This document shows, in pieces, positions 26,901-34,784 of a stretch of 64,000 nucleotides of DNA (its first letter is position 1; each line of letters opens with the position of its first letter). A program made the translations under genes and the position numbers. The DNA comes from Glycomyces terrestris (lineage in GTDB: Bacteria; Actinomycetota; Actinomycetes; Mycobacteriales; Micromonosporaceae), in NCBI RefSeq assembly GCF_003933745.1, contig NZ_RSEB01000005.1, positions 436,475-500,474 of the forward strand. The letters run 5' to 3'. Below the pieces are notes generated by a model. The model saw only the letters and a program-made list of their open reading frames with translations, was not told where the DNA came from and made no database searches.

Positions 26901-27634
26901 ATCTGGATGGCGCCGTACTCCTGGAAGTGGGTGTCGTCGGCGGTGCCGTTGGGCCGGTTCGGGTAGACGCCCGCGGGGACGTGCAGGAACACCGACTTGG
27001 CCTCTTCGGGGCCGATCTCGTTCAGGTAGGCGCGGGAGGAGGCCGAGAGGTCGACCATGGCGACGCCGGTCTCCTCGTGGAGCTCGTGGACCTTCTGCAC
27101 GTACTCGGGGAAGGACGTGTTGAACTCGCCGGTCCCGGCATCGAAGCTGCGCCGCGACACGGGGGTCACGAGGACCGGGATGGCGCCCTTGGCGATCGCG
27201 CCCGCGATGTAGTGGTCGCGCAGGTAGGTCTTGTAGTCCTCGGGCGGGGTGTACCGCTCGGGGACCGAGGCGGTGGCGTCGTTGTGCCCGAACTGGACGA
27301 AGAGGTAGTCGCCGGGCTGGATCTCGTCCAGGATGGCGTCGAGGCGGCCCTGCTCGATGAAGGAGCGCGAGGAGCGGCCGCCGATCGCGTGGTTCGCGAT
27401 GGTGACCTCCTCGTCGAAGTAGCGGTCGATCACCTGGCCCCACCCGGCCTGCGGCTCCCAGTAGGGGTCGTAGGTCTGGACGGTGGAGTCGGAGGCGAGG
27501 TAGACGGTGATGCCGTCGTCGTCCTGGGCCTGGGACGGGGAGCCCGCCGAGAGGACGCCGGCGAGGGCGGTCGCGCCGGCCGCGACGAGCGCCGCCGCGC
27601 GGCGCCAGGGGGGTCGAGGAGTCATGGGCCTCAT
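23903..27634 (-). CDS. Secreted CE12 esterase - Fn3 - PL11 rhamnogalacturonan lyase - CBM2 fusion (1243 aa)
   Basis: This secreted multi-enzyme attacks pectin. A Sec signal peptide spans residues 1-37 (PPWRRAAALVAAGATALAG). A CE12 rhamnogalacturonan acetylesterase domain (about 40-265) has SDST (48-51), GGRSSR (about 85), FGHND (115-119) and DDTH (233-236), the SGNH catalytic blocks. An Fn3 domain (about 274-359) and a beta-sandwich domain (about 365-507) follow; the latter is like those in rhamnogalacturonan acetylesterases. PL11 rhamnogalacturonan lyase occupies about 527-1130, with repeated calcium-type DLDGDG, DVDGDG and DIDPAYPG loops. A CBM2 (about 1141-1243) binds cellulose. ATG 27634 has GGAAG five nt upstream. 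The esterase would deacetylate the substrate of the lyase. Confidence 0.9.
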   Translation of the reverse strand: MRPMTPRPPWRRAAALVAAGATALAGVLSAGSPSQAQDDDGITVYLASDSTVQTYDPYWEPQAGWGQVIDRYFDEEVTIANHAIGGRSSRSFIEQGRLDAILDEIQPGDYLFVQFGHNDATASVPERYTPPEDYKTYLRDHYIAGAIAKGAIPVLVTPVSRRSFDAGTGEFNTSFPEYVQKVHELHEETGVAMVDLSASSRAYLNEIGPEEAKSVFLHVPAGVYPNRPNGTADDTHFQEYGAIQMARLVAEETATLGLPLSEHVVDVAPPADVPAAPTGLTAAVIANASVTLTWTDQDDADIYRVYVREPGGEWRLGSTATVGTGRVSGLAEETAYEFAVAAVNGRGESAHSETLQVTTATAGFKYDFGPASQTVAPGYTEVNRGTAYTAERGYGFTTDMTSAIDRDRGVAADPVGSDFVAWFGGSYEFAVDVADGLYTARVFTGDYIGSARSNLAFEGVDYGAANAASRSVLTKDFEGIVVEDGRLDVTVSGQTGHLNGLELTRIGDVPGSGGEGPDEPCADCAERVESLDRAPVAVAVEDGNYVSWRSLANDPAGTAFNVYRDGRLLTPEPTALTNLTDAGGTANSTYWIATVAEGVETGYTAAFTVWGDQYVDVDMQRPAGGTTPDGVAYTYAPTDATVADLDGDGAVELVQKWDPSNAKDNSHSGYTGNVYVDAYTLAGELLWRIDLGRNIRAGAHYTQLVAYDLDSDGRAEVALKTADGTVDGEGAVIGDADADWRNASGRILEGPEFLTVFNGQTGAAMETVDFSPARGDICSWGDCYGNRGDRLMAAVAYLDGVHPSLITNRGIYAKTEITAWDWDGDNLPKRWTFSSDRWGGAYAGQGNHNLSVADVDGDGRDEIVFGAMTINDDGTPLYSTRLGHGDALHVSDFDPSNEGLEIFSPFECMSCSGDRAAVFRDADTAELLWSVPGTRDTGRGACGDIDPAYPGAECWTVSTTGAWNSREGALHAADGTLIGNTIPSANFMVWWDGDLGREILDHVFDEPNYTPLYPFIAEWDPATGTQEEIFTPEGVHTNNGTKGNPVLSADLLGDWREEVVLRKESNDGVRIFTTTIPTEHALPTLMHDPQYRLAVSWQNVSYNQPPWPSYFIGYDMAAPDHEAVAYGPTRDAAAAPYAAASCEVDYRVAADWDTGFVVQIKVTNTGDADIDEWDLRWRSGGVESVQHDWGGEIAIDGGAMAADPAFWNFPLKPGQTRQIGFQGTGDPHDPGMFLMNGRVCAVA

Positions 27635-27680
27635 GTTCACTTCCGTAGTGAGAGGAGGGTGCTCGCCCGGCGCACCTGAA

Positions 27681-27692
27681 TGAATCGTTTCA
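27681..27692. promoter_or_regulatory. LacI-type operator candidate upstream of the pectinolytic fusion gene
   Basis: TGAATCGTTTCA is a nearly symmetric LacI-family core; the arms TGAA/TTCA are exact and only the central four bases break symmetry. It lies 47 nt before the fusion gene start, within its probable leader. A related CAAGCG half-site is at 27714. Confidence 0.45.
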
Positions 27693-27734
27693 ATCGTGCG
27701 GGAGACGGCGGGGCAAGCGTTTACTACTTCCGGG

Positions 27735-27763
27735 ACGGTACCGAGTGGATCGGAGAAAGTCAA
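27735..27763 (-). promoter_or_regulatory. Candidate sigma-70 promoter of the pectinolytic fusion gene
   Basis: On the minus strand TTGACT (27763-27758) is separated by 17 nt from TACCGT (27740-27735). The -35 matches five of six consensus bases while the -10 is weak. The transcript would begin about 95 nt before the ATG at 27634 and run across the LacI-type site. Confidence 0.4.
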
Positions 27764-27845
27764 TACATGTCGATACCTGTCGGGCCTCGCGCCTGGTCGC
27801 GGGGTCCGGGCTCACGGCCCGAAGCCGGGCAGGCCCGCCGCGGGT

Positions 27846-28925
27846 CTAGGCGGACCCGGCGGGCAGGAGCGGGGCGAGCCGCGCCTCGGCGGCGGCGAGG
27901 TCGATGCCCTGCTCGGCGAGCCACTCGTCGTTGAAGTAGGTGGTGGCGTAGCGCTGGCCCGAGTCGCACAGGAGGGTGACGACGCTGCCGCCGCGCCCGG
28001 CGTCGCGCATCTCGGCGATGAGGGCGAGGGCGGCGACCAGGTTCGTGCCGGTGGAGCCGCCGAGGGGCCGCCCGAGCCGCTGCGAGGCCCAGCGCAGGCA
28101 CGCGATCGACTCGGCGTCGTCCACTTTGACCATCCGGTCGACGAGGCCGGGGATGAAGGAGGGCTCCACGCGCGGCCGCCCGATGCCCTCGATGCGCGAG
28201 CCGCGGGCGCTCACCGCCTCCGGGTCGCCGTCGCGCCAGCCGGCGAAGAACGCCGAGTGCTCGGGGTCGACGACGCACAGGTGCGTGGCGTGGCGGCGGT
28301 AGCGCACGTAGCGGCCGATGGTGGCCGAGGTGCCGCCGGTGCCGGCGCCGACCACGATCCAGGCCGGAACGGGGTGGCGCTCCAGGCGCATCTGCTCGAA
28401 CACGGACTCGGCGATGTTGTTGTTCCCGCGCCAGTCGGTGGCCCGCTCGGCGTAGGTGAACTGGTCCATGAAGTGGCCGCCGGTCTCGGCGGCGAGGCGC
28501 TCGGCCTCCGCGCAGACGGCGGCGGCGTCGCGCACCAGGTGGGCCTTGCCGCCGTAGAACTCGATCTGGCGGATCTTGGCGCGGCTGGTGGACTCGGGCA
28601 TGACGGCGGTGAACGGCAGGCCGAGCATCCGCGCGAAGTACGCCTCGCTCACGGCGGTCGAGCCGCTGGACGCCTCGATGACGGGGGTGCCCTCGTCGAT
28701 CCAGCCGTTGCAGATCGCGTACAGGAACAGCGAGCGGGCGAGGCGGTGCTTGAGCGAGCCGGTCGGGTGGGCCGACTCGTCCTTCAGGTAGAGGTCCACG
28801 CCCCATTCGGGCGGGAGGGGGAAGGGCAGCAGGTGGGTGTCGGCCGAGCGGTTCGCGTCGGCCTCCACAGTGGTGATCGCCCAGTCGGTCCAGCCGCGGT
28901 CGCGGGTGCGGTCAATCGACTCCAT
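27846..28925 (-). CDS. PLP-dependent cysteine synthase-family protein, Cds1-like (359 aa)
   Basis: This is a fold-type II PLP enzyme. The PLP Lys lies in the motif [13 protein letters not shown] (about residue 55), and the substrate loop [17 protein letters not shown] follows, as in mycobacterial L-cysteine desulfhydrase Cds1 (Rv3684), which releases H2S, pyruvate and ammonia. The extended length of about 360 aa and the [26 protein letters not shown] segment (here [17 protein letters not shown]) match that subgroup rather than CysK/CysM. Its start overlaps the stop of the Lrp gene by 14 nt, so the two are an operon and Lrp is the likely regulator. Confidence 0.85.
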   Translation of the reverse strand: MESIDRTRDRGWTDWAITTVEADANRSADTHLLPFPLPPEWGVDLYLKDESAHPTGSLKHRLARSLFLYAICNGWIDEGTPVIEASSGSTAVSEAYFARMLGLPFTAVMPESTSRAKIRQIEFYGGKAHLVRDAAAVCAEAERLAAETGGHFMDQFTYAERATDWRGNNNIAESVFEQMRLERHPVPAWIVVGAGTGGTSATIGRYVRYRRHATHLCVVDPEHSAFFAGWRDGDPEAVSARGSRIEGIGRPRVEPSFIPGLVDRMVKVDDAESIACLRWASQRLGRPLGGSTGTNLVAALALIAEMRDAGRGGSVVTLLCDSGQRYATTYFNDEWLAEQGIDLAAAEARLAPLLPAGSA

Positions 28926-29385
28926 GGTCGTCCCCGTCCATGGGGATCGGCTGCTGCCGGTCCTCCCATTTGGTCGAGAGGGTGATGGTGGTGCGGGTCT
29001 GGGCGACGCCGGGGATCGCGCCGACGCGGTGGATCAGGCGTTCGAGGTCGGCCATCTTGGGGACGCGGACCTTGAGCTGGTAGCACTCGACGCCGGCGAG
29101 GAAATAGCACGACTCGATCTGCGGAATGGCGCGGAGGCGTTCGCAGATGTCCTGGTGGTCCGCCGAATTGTCGGGAATGATGCCGATGAGGGCGGTGATG
29201 CCGAGCCCGATCGCCTCGGAGTCGATGACCGCCTTGTAGCCGGCGATGACGCCGTTGCGCTCGAGTTTGACCACCCGGTCCTGCACCGAAGGCGCGGTGA
29301 GACCGACCCTGCGCGCCAGTTCGGCGTAGGAGGTGCGCCCGTCGGCGCGCAGCAGGTTCACGATGGTCCGGTCGATCTCGTCCAC
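28912..29385 (-). CDS. Lrp/AsnC-family transcriptional regulator (157 aa)
   Basis: The N-terminal helix-turn-helix (about 1-50) has the AsnC pattern [38 protein letters not shown] in shortened form: [11 protein letters not shown] and [20 protein letters not shown]/AsnC ligand domain (about 65-140) has the alternating beta-alpha pattern and the segment [16 protein letters not shown]. It is co-transcribed with the cysteine desulfhydrase-like gene (14-nt overlap), so it probably senses an amino acid such as cysteine; the same arrangement is known for decR-cyuA in enterobacteria. GTG 29385 is the start. Confidence 0.9.
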   Translation of the reverse strand: MDEIDRTIVNLLRADGRTSYAELARRVGLTAPSVQDRVVKLERNGVIAGYKAVIDSEAIGLGITALIGIIPDNSADHQDICERLRAIPQIESCYFLAGVECYQLKVRVPKMADLERLIHRVGAIPGVAQTRTTITLSTKWEDRQQPIPMDGDDHGVD

Positions 29386-29611
29386 TAGACGAGGATAACG
29401 GGAGTTACCGCTTGGGTCCTGTGCCTACCTCATCCCCGCAAACTCCTAGAGCGCCGGAATCAGCTCAGAGCGCCGTTGACATACGCGTGGTACGTTCAGG
29501 CAATACCTACCGACCGAAAGTATGTCCAAGAACTCATGGCAGGTTTGACTGAATAGTGGTGTAATGGGTTTAACGCACGAAGTGAGTCTTCATCACGGGG
29601 AGGAAGAAATC

Positions 29612-29827
29612 ATGGAGACCGAGGACCGCCTACTCACACCTGGCGAAGTGGCCTCGCTGTTCCGCGTCGATCCGAAGACGGTGACGCGCTGGGCCGCGGC
29701 CGGCCGGATCGGGAGCATTCGCACGCCGGGCGGTCACCGTCGGTTCCGCGAGTCCGAGGTCCGGGCCCTGCTCGAAGGGGACGCCGGAGCCCAGGCCACG
29801 TTCGAATCCGGGAACGCACCGTCGTAG
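29612..29827 (+). CDS. bldC: BldC-type MerR-like developmental regulator (71 aa)
   Basis: The segment LLTPGEVASLFRVDPKTVTRWAAAGRIGSIRTPGGHRRFRESEVRALLEG is a single MerR-like winged-helix domain; I quote only LLTPGEVASLFRVDPKTV and GGHRRFRESEVRALLEG as key parts. It matches Streptomyces BldC, which binds cooperatively to AT-rich direct repeats and holds back sporulation. There is no effector domain, as expected. The start is ATG 29612 with GGGGAGGAAG at 29597. It is monocistronic and divergent from the Lrp gene. Its presence supports a mycelial actinomycete host. Confidence 0.93.
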   Translation: METEDRLLTPGEVASLFRVDPKTVTRWAAAGRIGSIRTPGGHRRFRESEVRALLEGDAGAQATFESGNAPS

Positions 29828-30174
29828 CGGCCACCGCCGCCGACCGCATCATCCGCCTGGCACGAGCCGGTCCAGCGCAGCGCACCACGGCCTTCGGGCC
29901 GCGGGAGGACGCGCGCACGGACCGGCTTTTCGCTTGCCCGGGAATTCCATCCTTGGCATTTACGAAGATCAATTCCACTTCGGAGTGGATTTGTTCCATT
30001 TAGGGCAATTACCCACTCTTCGAAGTCGGATCGACACCGTGAGTCGCCATCAATGCCGCAAATCTATTTTTCCGGATGATCCGGTCGCAGGACCACTGCC
30101 GCCACCCCCGTACCCGGCGCCGAAAGTTCTCCGCCCCGATCCTTCCGATGGACGCGGGAGCGTTTTCACTGTTT

Positions 30175-30184
30175 CAAGCGCTTG
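30175..30184. promoter_or_regulatory. CAAGCGCTTG palindrome, LacI-type operator candidate
   Basis: A perfect 10-bp palindrome within TTTCAAGCGCTTGCC. It shares the central AGCGCT core with the CebR-like box at 30297 and lies 80 nt upstream of the -35 element of the cellobiohydrolase promoter. Confidence 0.45.
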
Positions 30185-30254
30185 CCGCGCGGCCAGTCGC
30201 CCGTGAAAGCGGTGGCCTGAGAGGCTCCATGCAGGAAATATCCTGGCGGACCTC

Positions 30255-30284
30255 TTGACAGTCCATCTATATATCGGAGATTAT
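30255..30284 (+). promoter_or_regulatory. Candidate promoter of the cellobiohydrolase gene
   Basis: TTGACA (30255-30260, perfect -35) and GATTAT (30279-30284, 4 of 6 for the -10) are 18 nt apart. The CebR-like operator starts 12 nt after the -10, so a bound repressor would block initiation. Confidence 0.5.
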
Positions 30285-30296
30285 CAATGCACATCT

Positions 30297-30310
30297 TGGG
30301 AGCGCTTCCC
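30297..30310. promoter_or_regulatory. CebR-like operator upstream of the GH6 cellobiohydrolase gene
   Basis: TGGGAGCGCTTCCC differs by two or three bases from the CebR consensus TGGGAGCGCTCCCA, which represses cellulase genes in Streptomyces until cellobiose accumulates. It sits just past the predicted -10. Confidence 0.65.
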
Positions 30311-30372
30311 TTGATGGACACCCGTTCCGGGCTGCATTCGGGCGGCCCATCGACTCCGAAGGACATCGAACA

Positions 30373-32127
30373 ATGCAAGTACCTCGAAGACGAAGGAGAC
30401 TGGCCATCGCGGGCCTCGCGGTAGCCGCGCTCGCCGCCACCGGGCTGACCTTCGCTTCGGCGAACCAGGCACTCGCCGAAGAAGGCTGCAAGGTCGACTA
30501 CAAGGTCGTCAGCAGCTGGGGCTCAGGCTTCCAGGCCAACGTCACCATCACCGCTCAGGAGCCGATCAACGGCTGGGAGCTCAAGTGGAACTTCCCCACC
30601 GGGACCACCGTCACCAGCGCGTGGAACGTGAGCTACACCCAGAGCGGCACCGCCTTCACCGGCAAGGACGTCGGCTGGAACGCCTCGATCGGCTCCGGTC
30701 AGAGCCGCGAGGTCTTCGGCTTCATCGGCTCCGGCTCCTCGACCGCCCCCGCCCAGTTCACCGTCAACGGCGACGTCTGCAACGGGGTCACCCAGCCGCC
30801 CACCAGCGAGCCTCCGACCAGTGAGGACCCGGGCGGGCCCGGCGACAAGGCCGACAACCCCTACGCCGGCGCGCAGGTCTACGTCAACCCGATCTGGTCC
30901 GCGAACGCCGCGGCCGAGCCGGGCGGCGACGCGATCGCCGACCAGCCCACGGGCGTGTGGCTCGACCGCACCTCGGCGATCTACGGCAACGGCTCCCCGA
31001 CGACCGGCTCCATGGGCCTCGAGGACCACCTCGACGAGGCGCTCGCGCAGGGCGCGGACGTCATCCAGGTCGTCATCTACAACCTGCCCGGCCGCGACTG
31101 CGCCGCGCTGGCGTCGAACGGCGAGCTCGCCGCCGACGAGATCGACGAGTACAAGAACGACTACATCGACCCGATCGTCGACATCATGGGCCAGTCCAAG
31201 TACGCGGACCTCAAGATCGTCAACGTCATCGAGATCGACTCGCTGCCGAACCTGGTCACCAACGTGTCGCCCCGCGCCACCGCGACGGACAACTGCAACA
31301 CGATGAAGGCCAACGGCAACTACATCGACGGCATCTCGTACGCGACGGCCGAGCTCGGCGCCCTGCCGAACACGTACAACTACCTCGACGCCGGCCACCA
31401 CGGCTGGATCGGGTGGACGAACGACGACCCGCAGTACGACAACTTCCACGCTTCGGCGGAGCTGTGGGGCTCGCTCATCGGCGAGAACGGCATGACCGCC
31501 GACGACGTCCACGGCTTCATCACGAACACCGCGAACTACTCGGTGCTCGAGGAGCCCTACTGGGAGGTCGACCAGGTCGTGGGCGGCCGGCCGATCAACC
31601 AGAACGGCGACGTGAAGTGGGTCGACTGGAACTCCTACAACGGTGAGATCGACTTCGCCACGGCGTTGCGCCAGGAGCTGATCGACAACGGGTTCAACAG
31701 CGACATCGGCATGCTGATCGACACCAGCCGCAACGGCTGGGGCGGCGACTACCGCCCGACCGGCCCGTCGACCTCGACGAACCCGATCGAGTTCGTGGAC
31801 GAGTCCAGGCTCGACCAGCGCTACAACAAGGGCAACTGGTGCAACCAGGCCGGCGCGGGCCTCGGCGAGCGGCCGCAGGCCAACCCCGAGCCGGGCATCG
31901 ACGCCTACGTCTGGATCAAGCCCCCGGGCGAGTCCGACGGCGCGTCGGAGGAGATCCCGAACAACGAGGGCAAGGGCTTCGACGAGATGTGCGACCCCGA
32001 CTACCAGGGCAACATCCGCAACGGGAACAACCCCTCCGGGGCCCGCGACGACATGCCCCTGTCGGGCCACTGGTCCTCGGAGCAGTTCGCCGAACTCCTG
32101 GCGAACGCCTACCCGCCGCTGAACTAG
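30373..32127 (+). CDS. CBM2 - GH6 exo-beta-1,4-cellobiohydrolase (584 aa), secreted
   Basis: This enzyme releases cellobiose from the non-reducing ends of cellulose. A signal peptide covers about 1-35 (RRLAIAGLAVAALAATGL). CBM2 (about 38-136) binds crystalline cellulose through its exposed Trp residues (SSWGSGFQ, GWELKWNF). A Pro/Thr/Ser linker (about 137-158) leads to the GH6 catalytic domain (about 160-580), with the substrate-loop motif YNLPGRDCAALASNGEL and the later DTSRNGWGG segment. The long tunnel-forming loops place it with Cel6B-type exo-enzymes rather than endoglucanases. The ATG at 30373 is preceded by AAGGAC. A CebR-like operator controls it, and a terminator follows at 32206. 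Confidence 0.93.
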   Translation: MQVPRRRRRLAIAGLAVAALAATGLTFASANQALAEEGCKVDYKVVSSWGSGFQANVTITAQEPINGWELKWNFPTGTTVTSAWNVSYTQSGTAFTGKDVGWNASIGSGQSREVFGFIGSGSSTAPAQFTVNGDVCNGVTQPPTSEPPTSEDPGGPGDKADNPYAGAQVYVNPIWSANAAAEPGGDAIADQPTGVWLDRTSAIYGNGSPTTGSMGLEDHLDEALAQGADVIQVVIYNLPGRDCAALASNGELAADEIDEYKNDYIDPIVDIMGQSKYADLKIVNVIEIDSLPNLVTNVSPRATATDNCNTMKANGNYIDGISYATAELGALPNTYNYLDAGHHGWIGWTNDDPQYDNFHASAELWGSLIGENGMTADDVHGFITNTANYSVLEEPYWEVDQVVGGRPINQNGDVKWVDWNSYNGEIDFATALRQELIDNGFNSDIGMLIDTSRNGWGGDYRPTGPSTSTNPIEFVDESRLDQRYNKGNWCNQAGAGLGERPQANPEPGIDAYVWIKPPGESDGASEEIPNNEGKGFDEMCDPDYQGNIRNGNNPSGARDDMPLSGHWSSEQFAELLANAYPPLN

Positions 32128-32205
32128 CCGCCTGAGTCGGGCCCGGCGCTTCCGGGAGGCGGAACGCCGGGCCCCCATCCGACCAGATCCTCGGTTCCTT
32201 CCGGA

Positions 32206-32237
32206 GACCGGGCCCCGCGGGACGGCGGGGCCCGGTC
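32206..32237 (+). terminator. Terminator of the GH6 gene
   Basis: A 13-bp perfect stem (GACCGGGCCCCGC with its complement) closes a 6-nt loop, 78 nt after the cellobiohydrolase stop codon. Confidence 0.7.
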
Positions 32238-32250
32238 GCACCACATGCGA

Positions 32251-32295
32251 CGCGCGGCAGGGCCCCGGTCGATTCGACCGGGGCCCTGCCGCGCG
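32251..32295. terminator. 45-nt near-perfect palindrome terminating the TetR gene
   Basis: Two perfect 22-nt arms surround a single central T. It begins 3 nt after the TetR stop on the minus strand and 14 nt after the previous hairpin, so two convergent genes each have their own terminator. Confidence 0.75.
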
Positions 32296-32297
32296 CG

Positions 32298-32957
32298 TCA
32301 GGGGTTGCGGGTCTCGCAGAGCGGGCCGCCGAGGCCGCGCAGAAGGTTGTCGACGAAGCGCTCGACGGTGTCCTCGGCCTGGAGGTGCGCGTAGTGCCCG
32401 TAGACGAAGATCGTCAGGAGCGGGCTGATGAACATCGCGACGGCCAGGTCGAGGTCGAGGTCGGGGGCGACCTCGCCGCGGTCGGCCCAGTGCGCGAAGG
32501 TGTCGCGCACGAACCGCCGGCGCCGCTCCACGAGCCGCTCGTGGTGCCGCTGGTACTCGGGGTCGTCCTGGACGAGCGACATCATGCACTTGACGACCTT
32601 CGTGTCGCGCGGACCGTGGGTGCGGCGCATGGTGTTCCCGAGGTGGACGAGGTCGTCGCGCAGCGAGGTGCGCGGCATCGTCTCCGGGAGCGGGGCCTTG
32701 ATGCTCTCGAAGGCCGCGGCGATGAGCTCCTCCTTGGAGGACCAGCGCCGGTAGATGGTGGCCTTCGAGACGCCCGAGAGCTCCGCGATGCCCTCGACGC
32801 TGACGTCGGCGACCGTCCCGTGCTCCGCGATGAGGTCCAGCGCCGCCTCCAGGATGGAGTGGCTCACCGCCTCGCTGCGGGGCCGCCCCTTGGCGGGGAC
32901 CGCCGCGGGCGCCGTGGCGCGGGGGTGTGCTGTGGCATCGCGGAGCTCGGGTCGCAT
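32298..32957 (-). CDS. TetR-family repressor of an adjacent MFS drug exporter (219 aa)
   Basis: The N-terminal helix-turn-helix (about 25-85) contains AELSGVSKATIYRRWSSKEELIAAAF, the TetR recognition helix and cap. The C-terminal all-helical domain (about 90-215) has the shape of AcrR/QacR-type ligand domains. The gene stops right at the palindromic terminator 32251-32295. The exporter gene ends 14 nt upstream, so the exporter and repressor form an operon (exporter first). The 22-bp palindrome at 34785-34806 is its most likely operator, implying induction by the exported compound. Confidence 0.88.
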   Translation of the reverse strand: MRPELRDATAHPRATAPAAVPAKGRPRSEAVSHSILEAALDLIAEHGTVADVSVEGIAELSGVSKATIYRRWSSKEELIAAAFESIKAPLPETMPRTSLRDDLVHLGNTMRRTHGPRDTKVVKCMMSLVQDDPEYQRHHERLVERRRRFVRDTFAHWADRGEVAPDLDLDLAVAMFISPLLTIFVYGHYAHLQAEDTVERFVDNLLRGLGGPLCETRNP

Positions 32958-32971
32958 GGGTCGATTGTCCC

Positions 32972-34582
32972 TCAGACCTCGGCCAGGGCGGGTTCGGCCG
33001 CCTCGGGCTCGGCGCCGGCGTCCTCGCGGCGCTGCCGCCCGGGGAAGAACAGCGCGATGATGACCAGTCCGGCGACGCCGACCGCGATCGCGGCGAACGC
33101 GGTGGTGTGCAGGGCGTTGATGAACGCGTCGTTCGCCGCCTGGCTGATCTGCGCGGCGGCCTCGGGCGTGATCAGTCCGCTCTGGACGCCGGTCTCGAGC
33201 GCGCCGTAGGTCGCGGAGTAGGACTCCTGCGCGGCCGCGGGCAGGTCGGGGGCGGTGTCGGCGATGTGGCCCTGGTAGGACTGGGCCATGATCGTGCCGA
33301 GCACGGCCACGCCGAGCGCGCCGCCGACCTGGCGGAGGGTGTTGGCGAGCGCCGAGCCGACGCCGGCCTTCTCGCGGGGCACCGAGGACATGAGCGTGTT
33401 CATCGCGGGCGGCATGAGGTTGGCCATGCCGGCGCCGGTGATGAAGAACAGGGCGATGACGACCCAGACCGAGGTGTCGGCCTCGTAGACGAACGCCGTG
33501 ACCGCGAAGTTGGTGATGACCAGGAGCATCGCGACGATGCCGACGGCCTTGGCGCCGAAGCGGTTGACGAGCGTGTTCGAGAGCGGCGCGAAGACGAGCA
33601 TCGAGGCGCCGAACGGCAGGAACAGCAGGCCGGTCTCGAGCGGCGAGTACGCCTTCAGGATCTGGAGGTAGAAGGTCATGAAGAACATCAGGCCCATCAT
33701 CCCGAAGAAGGTGAGCGTGATGATGGCCGAGGACGCCGAGAAGCGGGTGCTCTTGAACAGCTTCATGTCGAGCGAGGCGTGCGGGATGCGCCGCTCCCAC
33801 AGGACGAAGGCGGCCAGGACGACCACGCCGAGGGCGATGGTCCCCCAGACCTCGACGCCGGTCCAGGAGCCGGCGTCGCCGGCCTCGATGATGCCGTAGG
33901 TGAGGCTGACGAGGCCGATCATGGACAGGGCCATGCCGACGAGGTCGGCCTTGGCCTGGCTGCCCTTGGACTCGGGCGCGAGGATCGTGATGGCGACGAG
34001 GCCGAAGAGGACGATCGGCACGTTGATGAGGAAGACCGAGCCCCACCAGAAGTGGTCGAGGAGGGCGCCGCCGACGATCGGGCCGATGGCGCCGCCGATG
34101 CCGACCGCGCCGGTCCAGATGCCGAGGGCCTTCGGGAACTCCTTGGCGGAGAAGACGTTGCGCAGGAGCGACAGCGTGGAGGGCATCATGATCGCGGCGC
34201 CGGCACCCATGAGGGCGCGGTACCAGATGAGCTGGTCGGGGGTGGTCGAGTAGGCCGACAGCAGCGAGGCGGCGCCGAAGACGACGAGGCCCGCCAGGAG
34301 CATGCGCTTGCGGCCGATGCGGTCGCCGATGATGCCGGCGGCGAAGAGCAGGCCCGCGAACACGAGCGTGTAGGAGTTGATCATCCAGGCGAGGTCGCTC
34401 TGGCTCGCGCCGACGCCCTGCTCGGGGTCGGCGAGGGTCTTCATGGCGACGTTCAGGACGGTGTTGTCGAGGACGACCACGATGAGGCTGAGGACCAGCA
34501 CGCCGAGGATGGCCCACCGGCGCGGGTGTCCTTGCTCTGCTGCCTCGGTCCCGGGGACCGGTTCGGAACGGGTTTCGCTCAC
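32972..34582 (-). CDS. DHA2 (EmrB/QacA)-type multidrug MFS exporter (536 aa)
   Basis: This protein has fourteen predicted helices, the DHA2 hallmark. Motif A is present between helices 2 and 3 (AGIIGDRIGRKRMLLAG), and motif C lies in helix 5 (GAVGIGGAIGPIVGGALLDHFWW). It probably exports cationic or hydrophobic drugs by proton antiport. I start at GTG 34582 (VSETRSEPV) because GGAAA lies upstream; the ORF could extend to GTG 34606. It is transcribed with the downstream tetR gene, and a 22-bp palindrome lies 200 nt upstream. Length is normal for the family. Confidence 0.9.
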   Translation of the reverse strand: MSETRSEPVPGTEAAEQGHPRRWAILGVLVLSLIVVVLDNTVLNVAMKTLADPEQGVGASQSDLAWMINSYTLVFAGLLFAAGIIGDRIGRKRMLLAGLVVFGAASLLSAYSTTPDQLIWYRALMGAGAAIMMPSTLSLLRNVFSAKEFPKALGIWTGAVGIGGAIGPIVGGALLDHFWWGSVFLINVPIVLFGLVAITILAPESKGSQAKADLVGMALSMIGLVSLTYGIIEAGDAGSWTGVEVWGTIALGVVVLAAFVLWERRIPHASLDMKLFKSTRFSASSAIITLTFFGMMGLMFFMTFYLQILKAYSPLETGLLFLPFGASMLVFAPLSNTLVNRFGAKAVGIVAMLLVITNFAVTAFVYEADTSVWVVIALFFITGAGMANLMPPAMNTLMSSVPREKAGVGSALANTLRQVGGALGVAVLGTIMAQSYQGHIADTAPDLPAAAQESYSATYGALETGVQSGLITPEAAAQISQAANDAFINALHTTAFAAIAVGVAGLVIIALFFPGRQRREDAGAEPEAAEPALAEV

Positions 34583-34784
34583 AGGGTTTCCATTCTGCGC
34601 TGGCACCTGCGGAGGTGCCGGACTTGGCCGCGGCGCCGATACCGCGGACGGGATCTTGCGGGTGTCGTCGTGATGACGTGCCGCGGGCGGGATATGTGAC
34701 GGCCCGGGCGCGGCTGCCGCTCGCCGGGAGCGCGCGGGCTCCGCGGGGCGGCGTGGTGTTGCGTACGACTCTACGCCTTTCCGA

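Larger units (their letters stand above)
29828..30372. other. 545-nt AT-richer region holding the cellobiohydrolase promoter and operators
   Basis: No gene is convincing here. The first part (about 29940-30070) is clearly lower in GC than the rest of the window. A small UUCG-like hairpin, TCCACT-TCGG-AGTGGA (29974-29989), followed by TTTG may end bldC. The second half holds two LacI-type palindromes and a promoter for the GH6 gene (given separately). Confidence 0.4.

Noticed and set aside
23897-27679. 1260-residue plus-strand frame opposite the pectinolytic fusion gene
   Set aside because: It is rich in Val/Gly/Asp/Arg with no domains and mirrors the minus-strand gene whose CE12 and PL11 motifs are unmistakable.
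29461-29530. TTGACA at 29476 as a bldC promoter
   Set aside because: No acceptable -10 element occurs at 16-19 nt, so I do not call it; the -35-like hexamer may be coincidental.
29801-29811. TTCGAATCC-like T-loop in bldC, suggestive of a tRNA
   Set aside because: It lies inside the bldC coding sequence and no acceptor stem or anticodon arm can be built around it.
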